Below, one piece after another: positions 13,070 through 21,779 of a DNA stretch of 24,317 nucleotides (position 1 is the stretch's first letter; each line of letters opens with the position of its first letter). Below the pieces are notes generated by a model. It saw only the letters and a program-made list of their open reading frames with translations, was not told the origin of the DNA and did not search any database. A program made the position numbers and the translations under genes. The DNA is from Flavobacteriaceae bacterium (GTDB taxonomy: Bacteria > Bacteroidota > Bacteroidia > Flavobacteriales > Flavobacteriaceae). The DNA lies in the NCBI GenBank assembly GCA_023700885.1, contig JAMPYA010000012.1:1-24317 (forward strand). Direction: 5' to 3'.

Positions 13070-15454
13070 ATGCAAATTTTTAAAATCTTCATAAAAGTCA
13101 CAGTAACATTAATTGTACTTTTTTTTATTATCGGATTGGTATTATTTTTTAAGCAAAAACCAACTTATGAGGGTCAACTTCAATTAAATGATATAGAAAA
13201 AGAAACTTCTGTTTATTTTGATGATTTTGGAATTCCGCATATATATGCAGATAATGAATCAGACGCAATGATTGCTTTAGGTTATGTTCATGCGCAAGAA
13301 CGCTTATGGCAAATGGAACTATTAAGAAGAATTGCACCTGGAAAACTTTCAGAAATTTTTGGTGAAGATATGATAGAAACCGATCGATTTTTTGTCACTT
13401 TAGGAATTGATGAAGCTACATCAAAGACAATCAACACCTTAGATAAAGAAAGTAAACCCTATTTATTAGCACAAGCCTATTTAAAAGGAATCAATCAGTT
13501 CATAGATAATGGGGCTACTCCGATAGAATATCTGCTTTTAGGATTGGAAAAGAAACATTTTGAAATTAAGGATATTTATAACACGCTTGGTTTTATGTCT
13601 TTTTCATTTGCTATGGCTCAAAAAACAGATCCATTACTAACTGCATTACATCAAAAATTAGGGAATTCTTATATGAATGAGCTTCAATTAGGCACCAATC
13701 CAAATTCAACAACTATTAAAAGCTCTAATGAAACTCTAAATAATATAGCAAAAATTGCTCATCAAGTTTCAGATAAAATTCCGGTAAGTGCATTTATAGG
13801 AAGTAATAGCTGGGTAATTGGAGCAGAAAAAACTCAAAACAAGAAAGTTATATTTGCCAACGACCCTCATATCGGATTTTCACAGCCCGCTGTTTGGTAT
13901 GAAGCACATATAACAACACCTCATCATGAAATTTATGGTTTTTATATAGCTGGTGCGCCTTTTCCACTTCTAGGTCATAACCATAATTATGCTTATGGTT
14001 TAACTATGTTTGAAAATGATGATATCGATTTTTATCAGGAAGAAAACCATCCTACCGATTCCACTTTATATCGATTTAAAGATAATTGGGTAAAATATAA
14101 TTACACCAAAAAAACAATTGCAATAAAAGGAAAACCATCTGAAACATTCATAGTAAAATCAACAAAACACGGACCAATAGTGTCGGGAATTTCCGAAGAT
14201 ATTTCTATTGAGAAACCTATTTCTATGTTTTGGATTTACACTCAATCCCCTAATTTGATGTTGGATGTTTCTTTTGAAATGTCAAGAGCAAAATCAATTT
14301 CAGATTTTAAAGAGGGGGTTTCTAAAATTCATAGTCCTGGACTCAATGTTATGTACGGTGATAGCCAAGGAAATATTGCTTGGTGGGCAACAGGTAAACT
14401 ATTTACATATCCGAAAAATGTTAATAGAAATTATTTTTTAAATGGAGCTGATGGTGAACAGGAGATTGAACGTTATTTAGATTTTTCAGAAAATCCTCAG
14501 GCTGTAAATCCAAAATGGAATTATGTTTATTCATCTAATAATCAACCTGATAGCGTTACAAATATATTATATCCAGGCTATTATTTGCCAGAAGATAGAG
14601 CTAAACGAATTGTAGATTTATTAGAAAGTAAAAATGATTGGAATAAAAAATCTGTTTCAGATATGATAACTGATGTTACCTCATCAACTGCACCTCAATT
14701 TGTTGATGAGTTTATAAAAGCTATTCCAACAAATGGTTTAACTAAAAATCAACAAGAAGCTATTAAATTATTAAAAAATTGGAAAGGTGATTTTCAACTA
14801 AATGGAATTGCCCCTACTATTTACACCAAAATGATTTATAATTATCTCAAATTCACTTTTGAAGATGAAATGGGAAAAGAAACTTTTGAAAAACTGTTAA
14901 ATACACATTTTATGAAGGTAGAGATTGGACATCATTTAATGAAAAACAACTCTATTTGGTGGGATAATATTGAAACTGAAGTTCAAGAAAACAAAGCCGA
15001 TATTTTGTACAAATCATTTATAGAAGCTATAAAATCTCTAGAAAATCAACTAGGAAGTAATATAAATAGATGGAAATGGAATAAAGTTCACACCATAGAA
15101 CACCCTCACGCTATGGGAAAATTAGCCTTATTACGTCCTTTTTTCAATATTGGCCCTTTTGAAACCAACGGAACAAGTGAAGTTATTAACAACCTGCAAT
15201 TTCCATTAACAGAAGATGGGCTGTATAAGGTAAATGCGGGTCCATCGTCACGTAGAATCATTGATTTTTCTGATATTGAAAATTCACTTAATATTTCACC
15301 AACAGGGCAATCCGGAAATATATTTAGCAAGCACTATGCGAATCAATCAAAAATGTATGTTAGGGGTCAATTCAGAAAAATGAAACTCAACAAAGAAGAA
15401 ATTGTACAAACTTCAAAAAAATTAGTAATCCTTCCAAAAAATATAAAACTGTAG
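13070..15454 (+). CDS. Penicillin acylase family amidohydrolase
   Basis: A 794-aa N-terminal-nucleophile hydrolase. It has an N-terminal membrane anchor (residues 5-27), an alpha-subunit region with FDDFGIPHIYA and YVHAQERLWQME, then the processing site G244|S245 in FIGSNSWVIG. Self-cleavage there would expose catalytic Ser245, and the beta subunit would begin SNSWVIGAEKT. NDPHIGFSQPAVWYE (264-278) and a late NGTSEV...NLQFP segment fit the family. No spacer peptide is obvious. Members cleave amide bonds in beta-lactams, acyl-homoserine lactones or peptides; the natural substrate here is unknown. It most likely faces the periplasm. Confidence 0.92.
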   Translation: MQIFKIFIKVTVTLIVLFFIIGLVLFFKQKPTYEGQLQLNDIEKETSVYFDDFGIPHIYADNESDAMIALGYVHAQERLWQMELLRRIAPGKLSEIFGEDMIETDRFFVTLGIDEATSKTINTLDKESKPYLLAQAYLKGINQFIDNGATPIEYLLLGLEKKHFEIKDIYNTLGFMSFSFAMAQKTDPLLTALHQKLGNSYMNELQLGTNPNSTTIKSSNETLNNIAKIAHQVSDKIPVSAFIGSNSWVIGAEKTQNKKVIFANDPHIGFSQPAVWYEAHITTPHHEIYGFYIAGAPFPLLGHNHNYAYGLTMFENDDIDFYQEENHPTDSTLYRFKDNWVKYNYTKKTIAIKGKPSETFIVKSTKHGPIVSGISEDISIEKPISMFWIYTQSPNLMLDVSFEMSRAKSISDFKEGVSKIHSPGLNVMYGDSQGNIAWWATGKLFTYPKNVNRNYFLNGADGEQEIERYLDFSENPQAVNPKWNYVYSSNNQPDSVTNILYPGYYLPEDRAKRIVDLLESKNDWNKKSVSDMITDVTSSTAPQFVDEFIKAIPTNGLTKNQQEAIKLLKNWKGDFQLNGIAPTIYTKMIYNYLKFTFEDEMGKETFEKLLNTHFMKVEIGHHLMKNNSIWWDNIETEVQENKADILYKSFIEAIKSLENQLGSNINRWKWNKVHTIEHPHAMGKLALLRPFFNIGPFETNGTSEVINNLQFPLTEDGLYKVNAGPSSRRIIDFSDIENSLNISPTGQSGNIFSKHYANQSKMYVRGQFRKMKLNKEEIVQTSKKLVILPKNIKL

Positions 15455-15457
15455 CAC

Positions 15458-15486
15458 TTGTTTTCTAAGTAATTAACTTATATTTA
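15458..15486 (+). promoter_or_regulatory. Putative promoter of the YifB/ComM gene
   Basis: TTG (15458-15460), 18 nt, TATATTTA (15479-15486), 24 nt before the ATG. Confidence 0.45.
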
Positions 15487-15510
15487 AAAAGTTTTTGAAA
15501 AAGAAAAAAG

Positions 15511-17049
15511 ATGCTTAAAAAAGTTTATGGTAGCGCAGTGTTTGGTGTTGAAGCCACCACAATTACGGTTGAAGTTAATATTGATAAAGGTATAGGCTAT
15601 CACTTAGTAGGTTTGCCAGATAATGCAATTCGCGAAAGTAGCTATCGTATTTCTGCTGCCTTAAAAAATAACAACTTTGATTTTCCGGGTAAAAAAATCA
15701 CCATCAATATGGCTCCTGCCGATTTGAGAAAGGAAGGTTCTGCTTATGATTTAACATTAGCTATTGGAATAATGGCTGCTTCTGATCAAATTAAATCAGA
15801 AAATATTGAGCGGTATTTAATTATGGGAGAACTCTCTCTCGATGGTAATTTACAGCCCATTAAAGGAGCATTGCCAATTGCTATCAAAGCAAGAGAAGAA
15901 GGTTTTGACGGTTTTATTTTACCAATTCAAAATGCTAAAGAAGCTGCCATCGTAAATAATTTAAAAGTTTATGGTGTTGAAAATATTATTGAAGTAGTAG
16001 ATTTTTTTAATGGAAAAAAGGAATTAACCCCTTTTATAGTTGATACAAGAAAAGAATTTAATCAGGCAATAAATCATTATGAATTTGATTTTTCTGATGT
16101 AAAAGGACAAGAATCAATAAAAAGATGTATGGAAATTGCAGCTGCAGGCGGACATAACATCATTTTAATTGGACCTCCGGGAGCCGGAAAAACAATGTTA
16201 GCCAAACGATTACCTTCCATTTTACCACCAATGACATTACATGAATCTTTAGAAACCACTAAAATACACTCTGTTGTAGGTGGTTTAAAATCTCATTCTG
16301 GATTAATGTGCCACCGACCATTTAGATCTCCACATCACACAATTTCTGATGTTGCACTAGTCGGAGGAGGACAATATCCACAACCTGGAGAAATATCATT
16401 AGCACACAACGGCGTTTTATTTTTGGATGAATTACCCGAGTTTAAAAGAACCGTTTTAGAAGTAATGCGACAACCACTTGAAGATAGAGAAGTTACAATT
16501 TCTAGAGCTAAATTTACAGTAACTTATCCGAGTAGCTTTATGTTAGTAGCAAGTATGAATCCTAGTCCGAGTGGTTTTTTTAATGATCCTAATAGTCCAT
16601 CAAATTCATCTCCAGCAGAAATGCTCAGATATTTAAGTAAAATTTCAGGCCCTCTGCTTGATCGAATTGATATTCATATTGAAGTAACGCCGGTACCTTT
16701 TGAAAAGTTAACTGAAGAACGACCTGTAGAATCTAGTAATGAAGTCAGAAAACGCGTAATTAGCGCAAGAGAAATTCAGACTGAAAGATTTAAAGAAGTT
16801 GAAAATATTCATTACAATGCTCAAATGAGCTCAAAAATCTTAAAACAATATTGTGTTTTAAATGAAGAAAGTAAAAATTTACTTAAAACAGCTATGGAAA
16901 GATTAAATCTATCTGCAAGAGCTTATGATAGAATTTTAAAAGTTTCTAGAACTATTGCAGATTTAGAAAATGCCCCAGATATTACGCCTAATCATATATC
17001 TGAAGCAATTCAATATCGAAGTTTAGATAGAGAAGGTTGGTTGGGATAA
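15511..17049 (+). CDS. comM: YifB/ComM-family AAA+ Mg-chelatase-like ATPase
   Basis: A 512-aa protein with an N-terminal Lon-C-like domain (residues 1-170; GLPDNAIRESSYRI, INMAPADLRKEGSAYDL). The AAA+ core has Walker A GPPGAGKT (221-228) and Walker B VLFLDE (302-307). The RSPHHTISD insert and KISGPLLDRIDIH sensor region are both present, followed by a C-terminal lid. ComM is a branch-migration helicase that aids integration of DNA taken up by transformation. Most relatives carry a CPCG...CxC cysteine cluster after MNP; here the same place reads MNPSPSGFFND...SSP (349-369), so the cluster is absent. It is convergent with aspA across a shared terminator. Confidence 0.94.
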   Translation: MLKKVYGSAVFGVEATTITVEVNIDKGIGYHLVGLPDNAIRESSYRISAALKNNNFDFPGKKITINMAPADLRKEGSAYDLTLAIGIMAASDQIKSENIERYLIMGELSLDGNLQPIKGALPIAIKAREEGFDGFILPIQNAKEAAIVNNLKVYGVENIIEVVDFFNGKKELTPFIVDTRKEFNQAINHYEFDFSDVKGQESIKRCMEIAAAGGHNIILIGPPGAGKTMLAKRLPSILPPMTLHESLETTKIHSVVGGLKSHSGLMCHRPFRSPHHTISDVALVGGGQYPQPGEISLAHNGVLFLDELPEFKRTVLEVMRQPLEDREVTISRAKFTVTYPSSFMLVASMNPSPSGFFNDPNSPSNSSPAEMLRYLSKISGPLLDRIDIHIEVTPVPFEKLTEERPVESSNEVRKRVISAREIQTERFKEVENIHYNAQMSSKILKQYCVLNEESKNLLKTAMERLNLSARAYDRILKVSRTIADLENAPDITPNHISEAIQYRSLDREGWLG

Positions 17050-17078
17050 TAAAATTAGCAATAAACTATCAAAATAAA

Positions 17079-17112
17079 AAAACCACAATTAGATGAATAA
17101 GTGTGGTTTTAT
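17079..17112. terminator. Bidirectional terminator between comM and aspA
   Basis: 9-bp stem AAAACCACA (17079-17087) / TGTGGTTTT (17102-17110) with a 14-nt loop. The T run is longer on the minus strand, so it serves aspA best but is also placed to end comM. Confidence 0.75.
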
Positions 17113-17130
17113 AAAATCTAACTTATTTTT

Positions 17131-18519
17131 TTATTTCGGCGCCAGCATATTTTCTGGATTAAGAATATCATCTAGTTGTTCTTTTGATAAAATATTATAT
17201 TCCAACACTAAATTATAAACACTCTTACCAGTTTCTAAAGCTTCTTTAGCAATTTTTGTACTGTTTTTATAACCGATATGTGGGTTTAGTGCTGTTACAA
17301 TTCCAATACTATTTAGCACCATACTACGACAATGTTCTTCATTTGCTGTAATCCCATCTATACATTTTTCTCTTAAAGTATCCATTCCATTTGTTAATAA
17401 TGCCATAGATTCCAAAATCGCATAAATCAAAACGGGTTCCATAACATTCAATTGTAATTGTCCGGCTTCAGCAGCAAAAGTTACTGTTAAATCATTTCCT
17501 ATAACACGAAAACATACTTGATTCATTACCTCTGGAATAACAGGATTTACTTTTCCTGGCATAATTGAAGAACCAGGTTGCATTGGTGGTAAATTAATTT
17601 CATTAAATCCACATCGCGGACCTGATGACAGTAACCGTAAGTCATTACATATTTTTGAAATCTTAATTGCCATTCTTTTAAGTGCAGACGAATAAATTAC
17701 GTAGGAACCGGTATCAGGAGTAGCTTCAATTAAATTGGGTGCAGACACAAAAGGAAGTCCGGTAATTTTAGCTAAGTTTTCTGCACATAATTTTGCGTAA
17801 CCAGGTGCCGCATTCAATCCGGTTCCAATAGCAGTGGCTCCCATATTGATTTCTAAAAATAAATTTGAGTTTTGATTTAAACGCGCAATTTCTTCTTCTA
17901 GATTTGCTGCATAAGCTTCAAACTCTTGTCCTAAAGTCATAGGAACAGCATCTTGTAATTGTGTTCTTCCCATTTTTAAAACATGACTAAATTCTTCACC
18001 TTTATTTCGGAAAGACTGAATTAAAAGTATTAGATGCTCAATCAGTTGATTATTTGAGTTAATGGCTGCTAATTTTATAGCAGTTGGGTAAGCATCATTG
18101 GTAGATTGCGACAAATTAACATGATCATTTGGTGAGCAAAATTGATATTCTCCTTTCTGATGTCCTAAGATTTCTAGAGCTCTGTTGGCTAATACTTCAT
18201 TAATATTCATGTTGGTTGAAGTACCTGCACCACCCTGAATCATATCAATCGGAAATTCTCTATCAAATTTCCCTTCAATGACTTCTTTTGCTGCAGCAAC
18301 AATTGCATTTTTAAGATTTTCATCCAATAAACCTAAAGTAAAATTGGTTTCTGCAGCCGCCCATTTTACATAAGCTAAGCCTTTAATAAACTGTGGATAT
18401 TGATTTAGTTTTACTCCGGATATATAAAAATTTTCAATGGCTCTTTGAGTTTGAACTCCATAATAGGCATTTTCAGGAACCTGTAAATCGCCTAATAAAT
18501 CATTTTCTATTCTGTACAT
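17131..18519 (-). CDS. aspA: Aspartate ammonia-lyase (AspA)
   Basis: Deaminates aspartate to fumarate and ammonia; fumarase/aspartase superfamily, 462 aa. It starts YRIENDLLGDLQVPENAYYG. The substrate motifs GGAGTSTNMNINEV (96-109) and the SS-loop GSSIMPGKVNP (316-326, catalytic Ser318) are both present. It is called aspartase rather than fumarase from PVIPEVMNQV directly after the SS-loop and from LNVMEPVL (358-364), where FumC has TQCEA and LNVFKP. It lies 115 nt downstream of a LacI-type regulator on the same strand, which is a candidate to control it. Confidence 0.92.
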   Translation of the reverse strand: MYRIENDLLGDLQVPENAYYGVQTQRAIENFYISGVKLNQYPQFIKGLAYVKWAAAETNFTLGLLDENLKNAIVAAAKEVIEGKFDREFPIDMIQGGAGTSTNMNINEVLANRALEILGHQKGEYQFCSPNDHVNLSQSTNDAYPTAIKLAAINSNNQLIEHLILLIQSFRNKGEEFSHVLKMGRTQLQDAVPMTLGQEFEAYAANLEEEIARLNQNSNLFLEINMGATAIGTGLNAAPGYAKLCAENLAKITGLPFVSAPNLIEATPDTGSYVIYSSALKRMAIKISKICNDLRLLSSGPRCGFNEINLPPMQPGSSIMPGKVNPVIPEVMNQVCFRVIGNDLTVTFAAEAGQLQLNVMEPVLIYAILESMALLTNGMDTLREKCIDGITANEEHCRSMVLNSIGIVTALNPHIGYKNSTKIAKEALETGKSVYNLVLEYNILSKEQLDDILNPENMLAPK

Positions 18520-18562
18520 TTTATTTCTAATTTATGCAGTAAAATTAATTAAAAAAAACAAC

Positions 18563-18571
18563 TTCAGTTCA
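18563..18571. promoter_or_regulatory. Shared TTCAGTTCA box upstream of aspA
   Basis: The same 9-mer occurs in the same orientation at 19713-19721, upstream of the LacI-type gene, and lies 44-52 nt before the aspA start. It could be a common regulatory site; chance is not excluded. Confidence 0.25.
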
Positions 18572-18634
18572 CATTAATACTTTACTAATGAATACCATTT
18601 TAGGGGTCGATTTATTTAGATAGAAGAATTAAAA

Positions 18635-19675
18635 CTATTTAATAATTTTAACTAATTTATTTGTAGATTCTCTTTCTACAAGCGTAGTTTTAATCACTTT
18701 TGTAACAGATTCGTATGCCGGATTATTTTTTTCAATCGCATCAATTAACATATGAGTTGCTGTTTCTCCCATAATTTCGGCATGTTGACTAACTGTTGTT
18801 AATTTTGGGTTTGAATGACGTGATAAAATTCCGTTAGAAAATCCAATTACTGAAATGTCTTTTGGAATGATTAGTCCCTTTTTTTGTGCTACTTTCATAG
18901 TAGATATAGCAGATAGTTCATTCGTTGTTAACACACCATCTATTTTCTTTTTAGCAAAGAGTTTTCCAATAACTTCTTCAAATTTCTTAGAGTCTTCCAC
19001 TTCAATCATCATTTCTTCATCAATTTTAATAGAAGCATTTTTTAAAGCCCTCATATACCCTTCTTTTCTTAATTTCCCAATAGCATAATCCGGCATAGTT
19101 GAAATAAAAGCGATGTTTTTACAACCTGTTTCAATTAAATGATTTACAGCACGAAAAGCACCTTCCTCATCGTTTACAATAACTTTATCACATTTTATTT
19201 CTGCAGCTGCTCTATCAAACATTACGATTGGAATACCATCTTCTATAATATTTTTAAAATGTTGAAAATCATTCTTTTTTTCAGTCTCTTTTGACATCGA
19301 TAAAATAAATCCGTCAATATCACTACCATTTGCCAACAAATCCATCGTTTCTAACTCTTTTTGATAAGAATCATTGGTGATACATGTTATAATTTTATAA
19401 CCTCTTTGATTGGCAACTTTTTCAATCCCACTAAAAGCCATGGCAAAAAAATGATTTAGCATATTTGGAATGATAATTCCGAGTGTTTTAGAACGTTGTG
19501 TTTGTAAACTAACTGCTAATGTATTGGGTTTAAAATTGTGAAGTTTAGCGTAATCTTGAATTCTTTTTTTGGTTTCAACGCTAATCTCAAAACTATCATT
19601 TAATGCTTTTGATACTGTAGAAATTGAAACGCCTAACTCATTGGCAATATCTTTTAATGTGATCTTTTTTTTCAT
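18635..19675 (-). CDS. LacI-family transcriptional regulator
   Basis: A 346-aa regulator. The N-terminal helix-turn-helix is at residues 5-25 (TLKDIANELGVSISTVSKALN), followed by the hinge (about 45-60; NTLAVSLQTQRSKTLG). A periplasmic-binding-protein-like effector domain with GIIIPNMLNHFFAMAFSGIE and DGVLTTNELSAISTM fills the rest. In Bacteroidetes such regulators often sit by sugar utilisation loci, but none is here. The only same-strand gene downstream is aspA, 115 nt away. It may control aspA and itself; the effector is unknown. Confidence 0.93.
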   Translation of the reverse strand: MKKKITLKDIANELGVSISTVSKALNDSFEISVETKKRIQDYAKLHNFKPNTLAVSLQTQRSKTLGIIIPNMLNHFFAMAFSGIEKVANQRGYKIITCITNDSYQKELETMDLLANGSDIDGFILSMSKETEKKNDFQHFKNIIEDGIPIVMFDRAAAEIKCDKVIVNDEEGAFRAVNHLIETGCKNIAFISTMPDYAIGKLRKEGYMRALKNASIKIDEEMMIEVEDSKKFEEVIGKLFAKKKIDGVLTTNELSAISTMKVAQKKGLIIPKDISVIGFSNGILSRHSNPKLTTVSQHAEIMGETATHMLIDAIEKNNPAYESVTKVIKTTLVERESTNKLVKIIK

Positions 19676-19712
19676 TTTTCGATTTTTATTAACTAAACAA
19701 AAAGATATTTCT

Positions 19713-19721
19713 TTCAGTTCA
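19713..19721. promoter_or_regulatory. Shared TTCAGTTCA box upstream of the LacI gene
   Basis: Identical to 18563-18571. It lies 38-46 nt before the regulator start, a position suited to autoregulation. Tentative. Confidence 0.25.
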
Positions 19722-19729
19722 ACGCATAA

Positions 19730-19763
19730 AAATACTCCAAAAAACTAATTTTTTGGAGTATTT
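19730..19763 (-). terminator. Terminator of ahcY
   Basis: Perfect 15-bp stem AAATACTCCAAAAAA (19730-19744) / TTTTTTGGAGTATTT (19749-19763) with a CTAA loop, 19 nt past the ahcY stop on the minus strand. It separates ahcY from the regulator gene. Confidence 0.9.
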
Positions 19764-19782
19764 ATACAATTATTTTAATCGA

Positions 19783-21099
19783 TTAGTATCTGTAATAATC
19801 TGGTTTATAAGGGCCTTCAACTTTTACACCTATATAAGCAGCTTGGTCTGGTCTAAGTGTTTCTAATTCAACTCCAATTTTTTCTAAATGTAATCTGGCT
19901 ACTTTTTCATCCAAATGTTTTGGTAAGGTATATACTTTATTTTCATACTGATCTGTATTTAGCCACAATTCTAATTGAGCCAAAGTTTGATTGGTAAAAG
20001 AATTACTCATTACAAAACTTGGGTGACCGGTAGCGCAACCTAAGTTTACTAAACGACCTTCTGCTAATAAAATAATTTCTTTTCCGTTAACATTGTAAAT
20101 ATCAACTTGAGGCTTAATTTCTACTTTAGTATGTCCATAGTTTTTATTTAACCAAGCAACATCAATTTCATTGTCAAAATGCCCAATATTACAAACAATG
20201 GCTTTGTCTTTCATTTTGGTAAAATGTTCACCGGTAACAATATCTTTATTTCCAGTAGTTGTAATTATGATATCTGCATTAGCAATTACTGTATTTAATC
20301 TTTTAACTTCATGACCATCCATGGCTGCCTGAAGTGCACAAATCGGATCAATTTCTGTAACTGTTACTATAGAACCCGCACCTCTAAAAGAAGCTGCAGT
20401 ACCTTTCCCAACATCACCATAACCACAAACCACAACACGTTTTCCAGCTAACATTATATCAGTTGCTCTACGAACAGCATCTACAGCACTTTCTTTACAA
20501 CCATATTTATTATCAAATTTTGATTTAGTAACAGAGTCATTCACATTAATGGCCGGCATTAAAAGAGTACCATTTTCCATACGCTCATATAAACGATGAA
20601 CTCCAGTAGTAGTTTCTTCAGATAGACCCTTAATTCCTTTAGCTAATTCAGGATATAAATCAAATACCATGTTTGTTAAATCACCTCCATCATCCAAAAT
20701 CAAGTTTAAAGGTTTTCTGTCTTCTCCAAAAAATAAAGTTTGCTCAATACACCAATCAAACTCTTCAGCATTCATGCCTTTCCAAGCATAAACTGAAATT
20801 CCAGCCGCTGCAATTGCTGCCGCCGCATGATCTTGAGTTGAAAAAATATTACAAGAACTCCAAGTTACTTCAGCACCTAGTTCAACTAAAGTTTCAATTA
20901 AAACTGCTGTTTGAATAGTCATATGTAAACAACCAGCAATTCTAGCTCCCTTAAGTGGTTTCTGACTTCCATACTCTTTTCTTAAACTCATTAGCCCAGG
21001 CATTTCTGCTTCGGCCAAATGAATTTCCTTTCTTCCCCAAGCTGCTAAGTTGATATCTTTCACCTTATATTTTACATAGGTCGATGTTTCTGTACTCAT
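19783..21099 (-). CDS. ahcY: S-adenosylhomocysteine hydrolase (AhcY)
   Basis: Splits S-adenosylhomocysteine into adenosine and homocysteine, clearing the inhibitor left by methyltransferases. The 438-aa length matches the family. WSSCNIFSTQDHAAAAI (80-96) and LDDGGD (135-140) line the substrate site. Lys193 and Asp197 (TKSKFDN) are conserved, the NAD loop GYGDVGKG is at 226-233, and the C-terminus KPDYYRY carries the Lys-Tyr that completes the neighbouring subunit's NAD site. It has its own terminator and is divergent from the phosphopantetheinyl transferase gene across a 59-nt gap. Confidence 0.98.
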   Translation of the reverse strand: MSTETSTYVKYKVKDINLAAWGRKEIHLAEAEMPGLMSLRKEYGSQKPLKGARIAGCLHMTIQTAVLIETLVELGAEVTWSSCNIFSTQDHAAAAIAAAGISVYAWKGMNAEEFDWCIEQTLFFGEDRKPLNLILDDGGDLTNMVFDLYPELAKGIKGLSEETTTGVHRLYERMENGTLLMPAINVNDSVTKSKFDNKYGCKESAVDAVRRATDIMLAGKRVVVCGYGDVGKGTAASFRGAGSIVTVTEIDPICALQAAMDGHEVKRLNTVIANADIIITTTGNKDIVTGEHFTKMKDKAIVCNIGHFDNEIDVAWLNKNYGHTKVEIKPQVDIYNVNGKEIILLAEGRLVNLGCATGHPSFVMSNSFTNQTLAQLELWLNTDQYENKVYTLPKHLDEKVARLHLEKIGVELETLRPDQAAYIGVKVEGPYKPDYYRY

Positions 21100-21127
21100 A
21101 TTCTTATATTTGTGATTAAATTTAGTG

Positions 21128-21148
21128 CAAAATTACAAAATACCTTTG
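21128..21148. promoter_or_regulatory. Overlapping divergent promoters (ahcY / PPTase operon)
   Basis: Minus strand: TAATTTTG (plus coordinates 21128-21135), 28 nt before the ahcY start. Plus strand: TACCTTTG (21141-21148), 10 nt before the PPTase start. Both match TAnnTTTG. The two -7 boxes are only 5 nt apart, so the two polymerases could not bind together. Confidence 0.5.
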
Positions 21149-21158
21149 AGAAATCGGC

Positions 21159-21776
21159 ATGCCAATTTATAAAACCATAAAGTTATCTGAATACACTACT
21201 GTGATTGTGTGGAAAATAGAAGAATCTTTGGATGAATTACATCAAGGAATTTCACTAACTCAGAATAGTGTTAATAGAATTTTAAATATGCGGTCTGAAA
21301 TTCATCAAAAAGGATATTTAAGTATTCGACATTTATTAAAAAATATCGGATATGAGGATTGTGATTTGTTTTATACAGAAGACGGAAAACCTCATTTAAA
21401 AGACGGCAAACACATTTCAATTACCCATTCATTTATTTTCTCTGCAGTTATCGTAAGTGATTATGAAGCTGGGATTGATATTGAAATGAATCGACCTAAA
21501 ATTATTAAAATTGCATCCAAGTTTATTGCTGATGAGTGTAATTTTATAAACGAACCTAATATTGTTGAACAACTGACTGTTATCTGGGGAGCAAAAGAAT
21601 CACTTTATAAAATTCATCCTGATGGTGGACTACTATTTAAACATCATTTACCCATTGAACCTTTTAAATTATCAGATAAACAAACTCGCGGATGGATTAA
21701 AAAAGATAACTTTTTTGAAGTTTATGATATATACTTTGAACAATTAGAAAATTTCACTTTAGTTTATGCTTTTTAA
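21159..21776 (+). CDS. 4'-phosphopantetheinyl transferase superfamily protein
   Basis: Transfers the phosphopantetheine arm of CoA to carrier proteins. The 205-aa length fits the Sfp/EntD-like class. The Mg-binding motif GIDIEM is at 105-110 (Asp107, Glu109) and WGAKESLYK at 143-151 (Glu147, Lys151), with THS (89-91) ahead. No polyketide or peptide synthetase is in the window, so the target is unknown; it might serve fatty-acid ACP or a pigment pathway elsewhere. The stop is followed 3 nt later by the next gene, the first link of a five-gene operon. Confidence 0.9.
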   Translation: MPIYKTIKLSEYTTVIVWKIEESLDELHQGISLTQNSVNRILNMRSEIHQKGYLSIRHLLKNIGYEDCDLFYTEDGKPHLKDGKHISITHSFIFSAVIVSDYEAGIDIEMNRPKIIKIASKFIADECNFINEPNIVEQLTVIWGAKESLYKIHPDGGLLFKHHLPIEPFKLSDKQTRGWIKKDNFFEVYDIYFEQLENFTLVYAF

Positions 21777-21779
21777 CTT

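Noticed and set aside
17131..18519. Fumarase class II instead of aspartase.
   Set aside because: Residues after the SS-loop (PVIPEVMNQV) and LNVMEPVL are of the aspartase type.
21100..21158. A SAH or SAM riboswitch upstream of ahcY.
   Set aside because: The gap is 59 nt with no stable stem and a -7 box 28 nt from the start, leaving no room for an aptamer.
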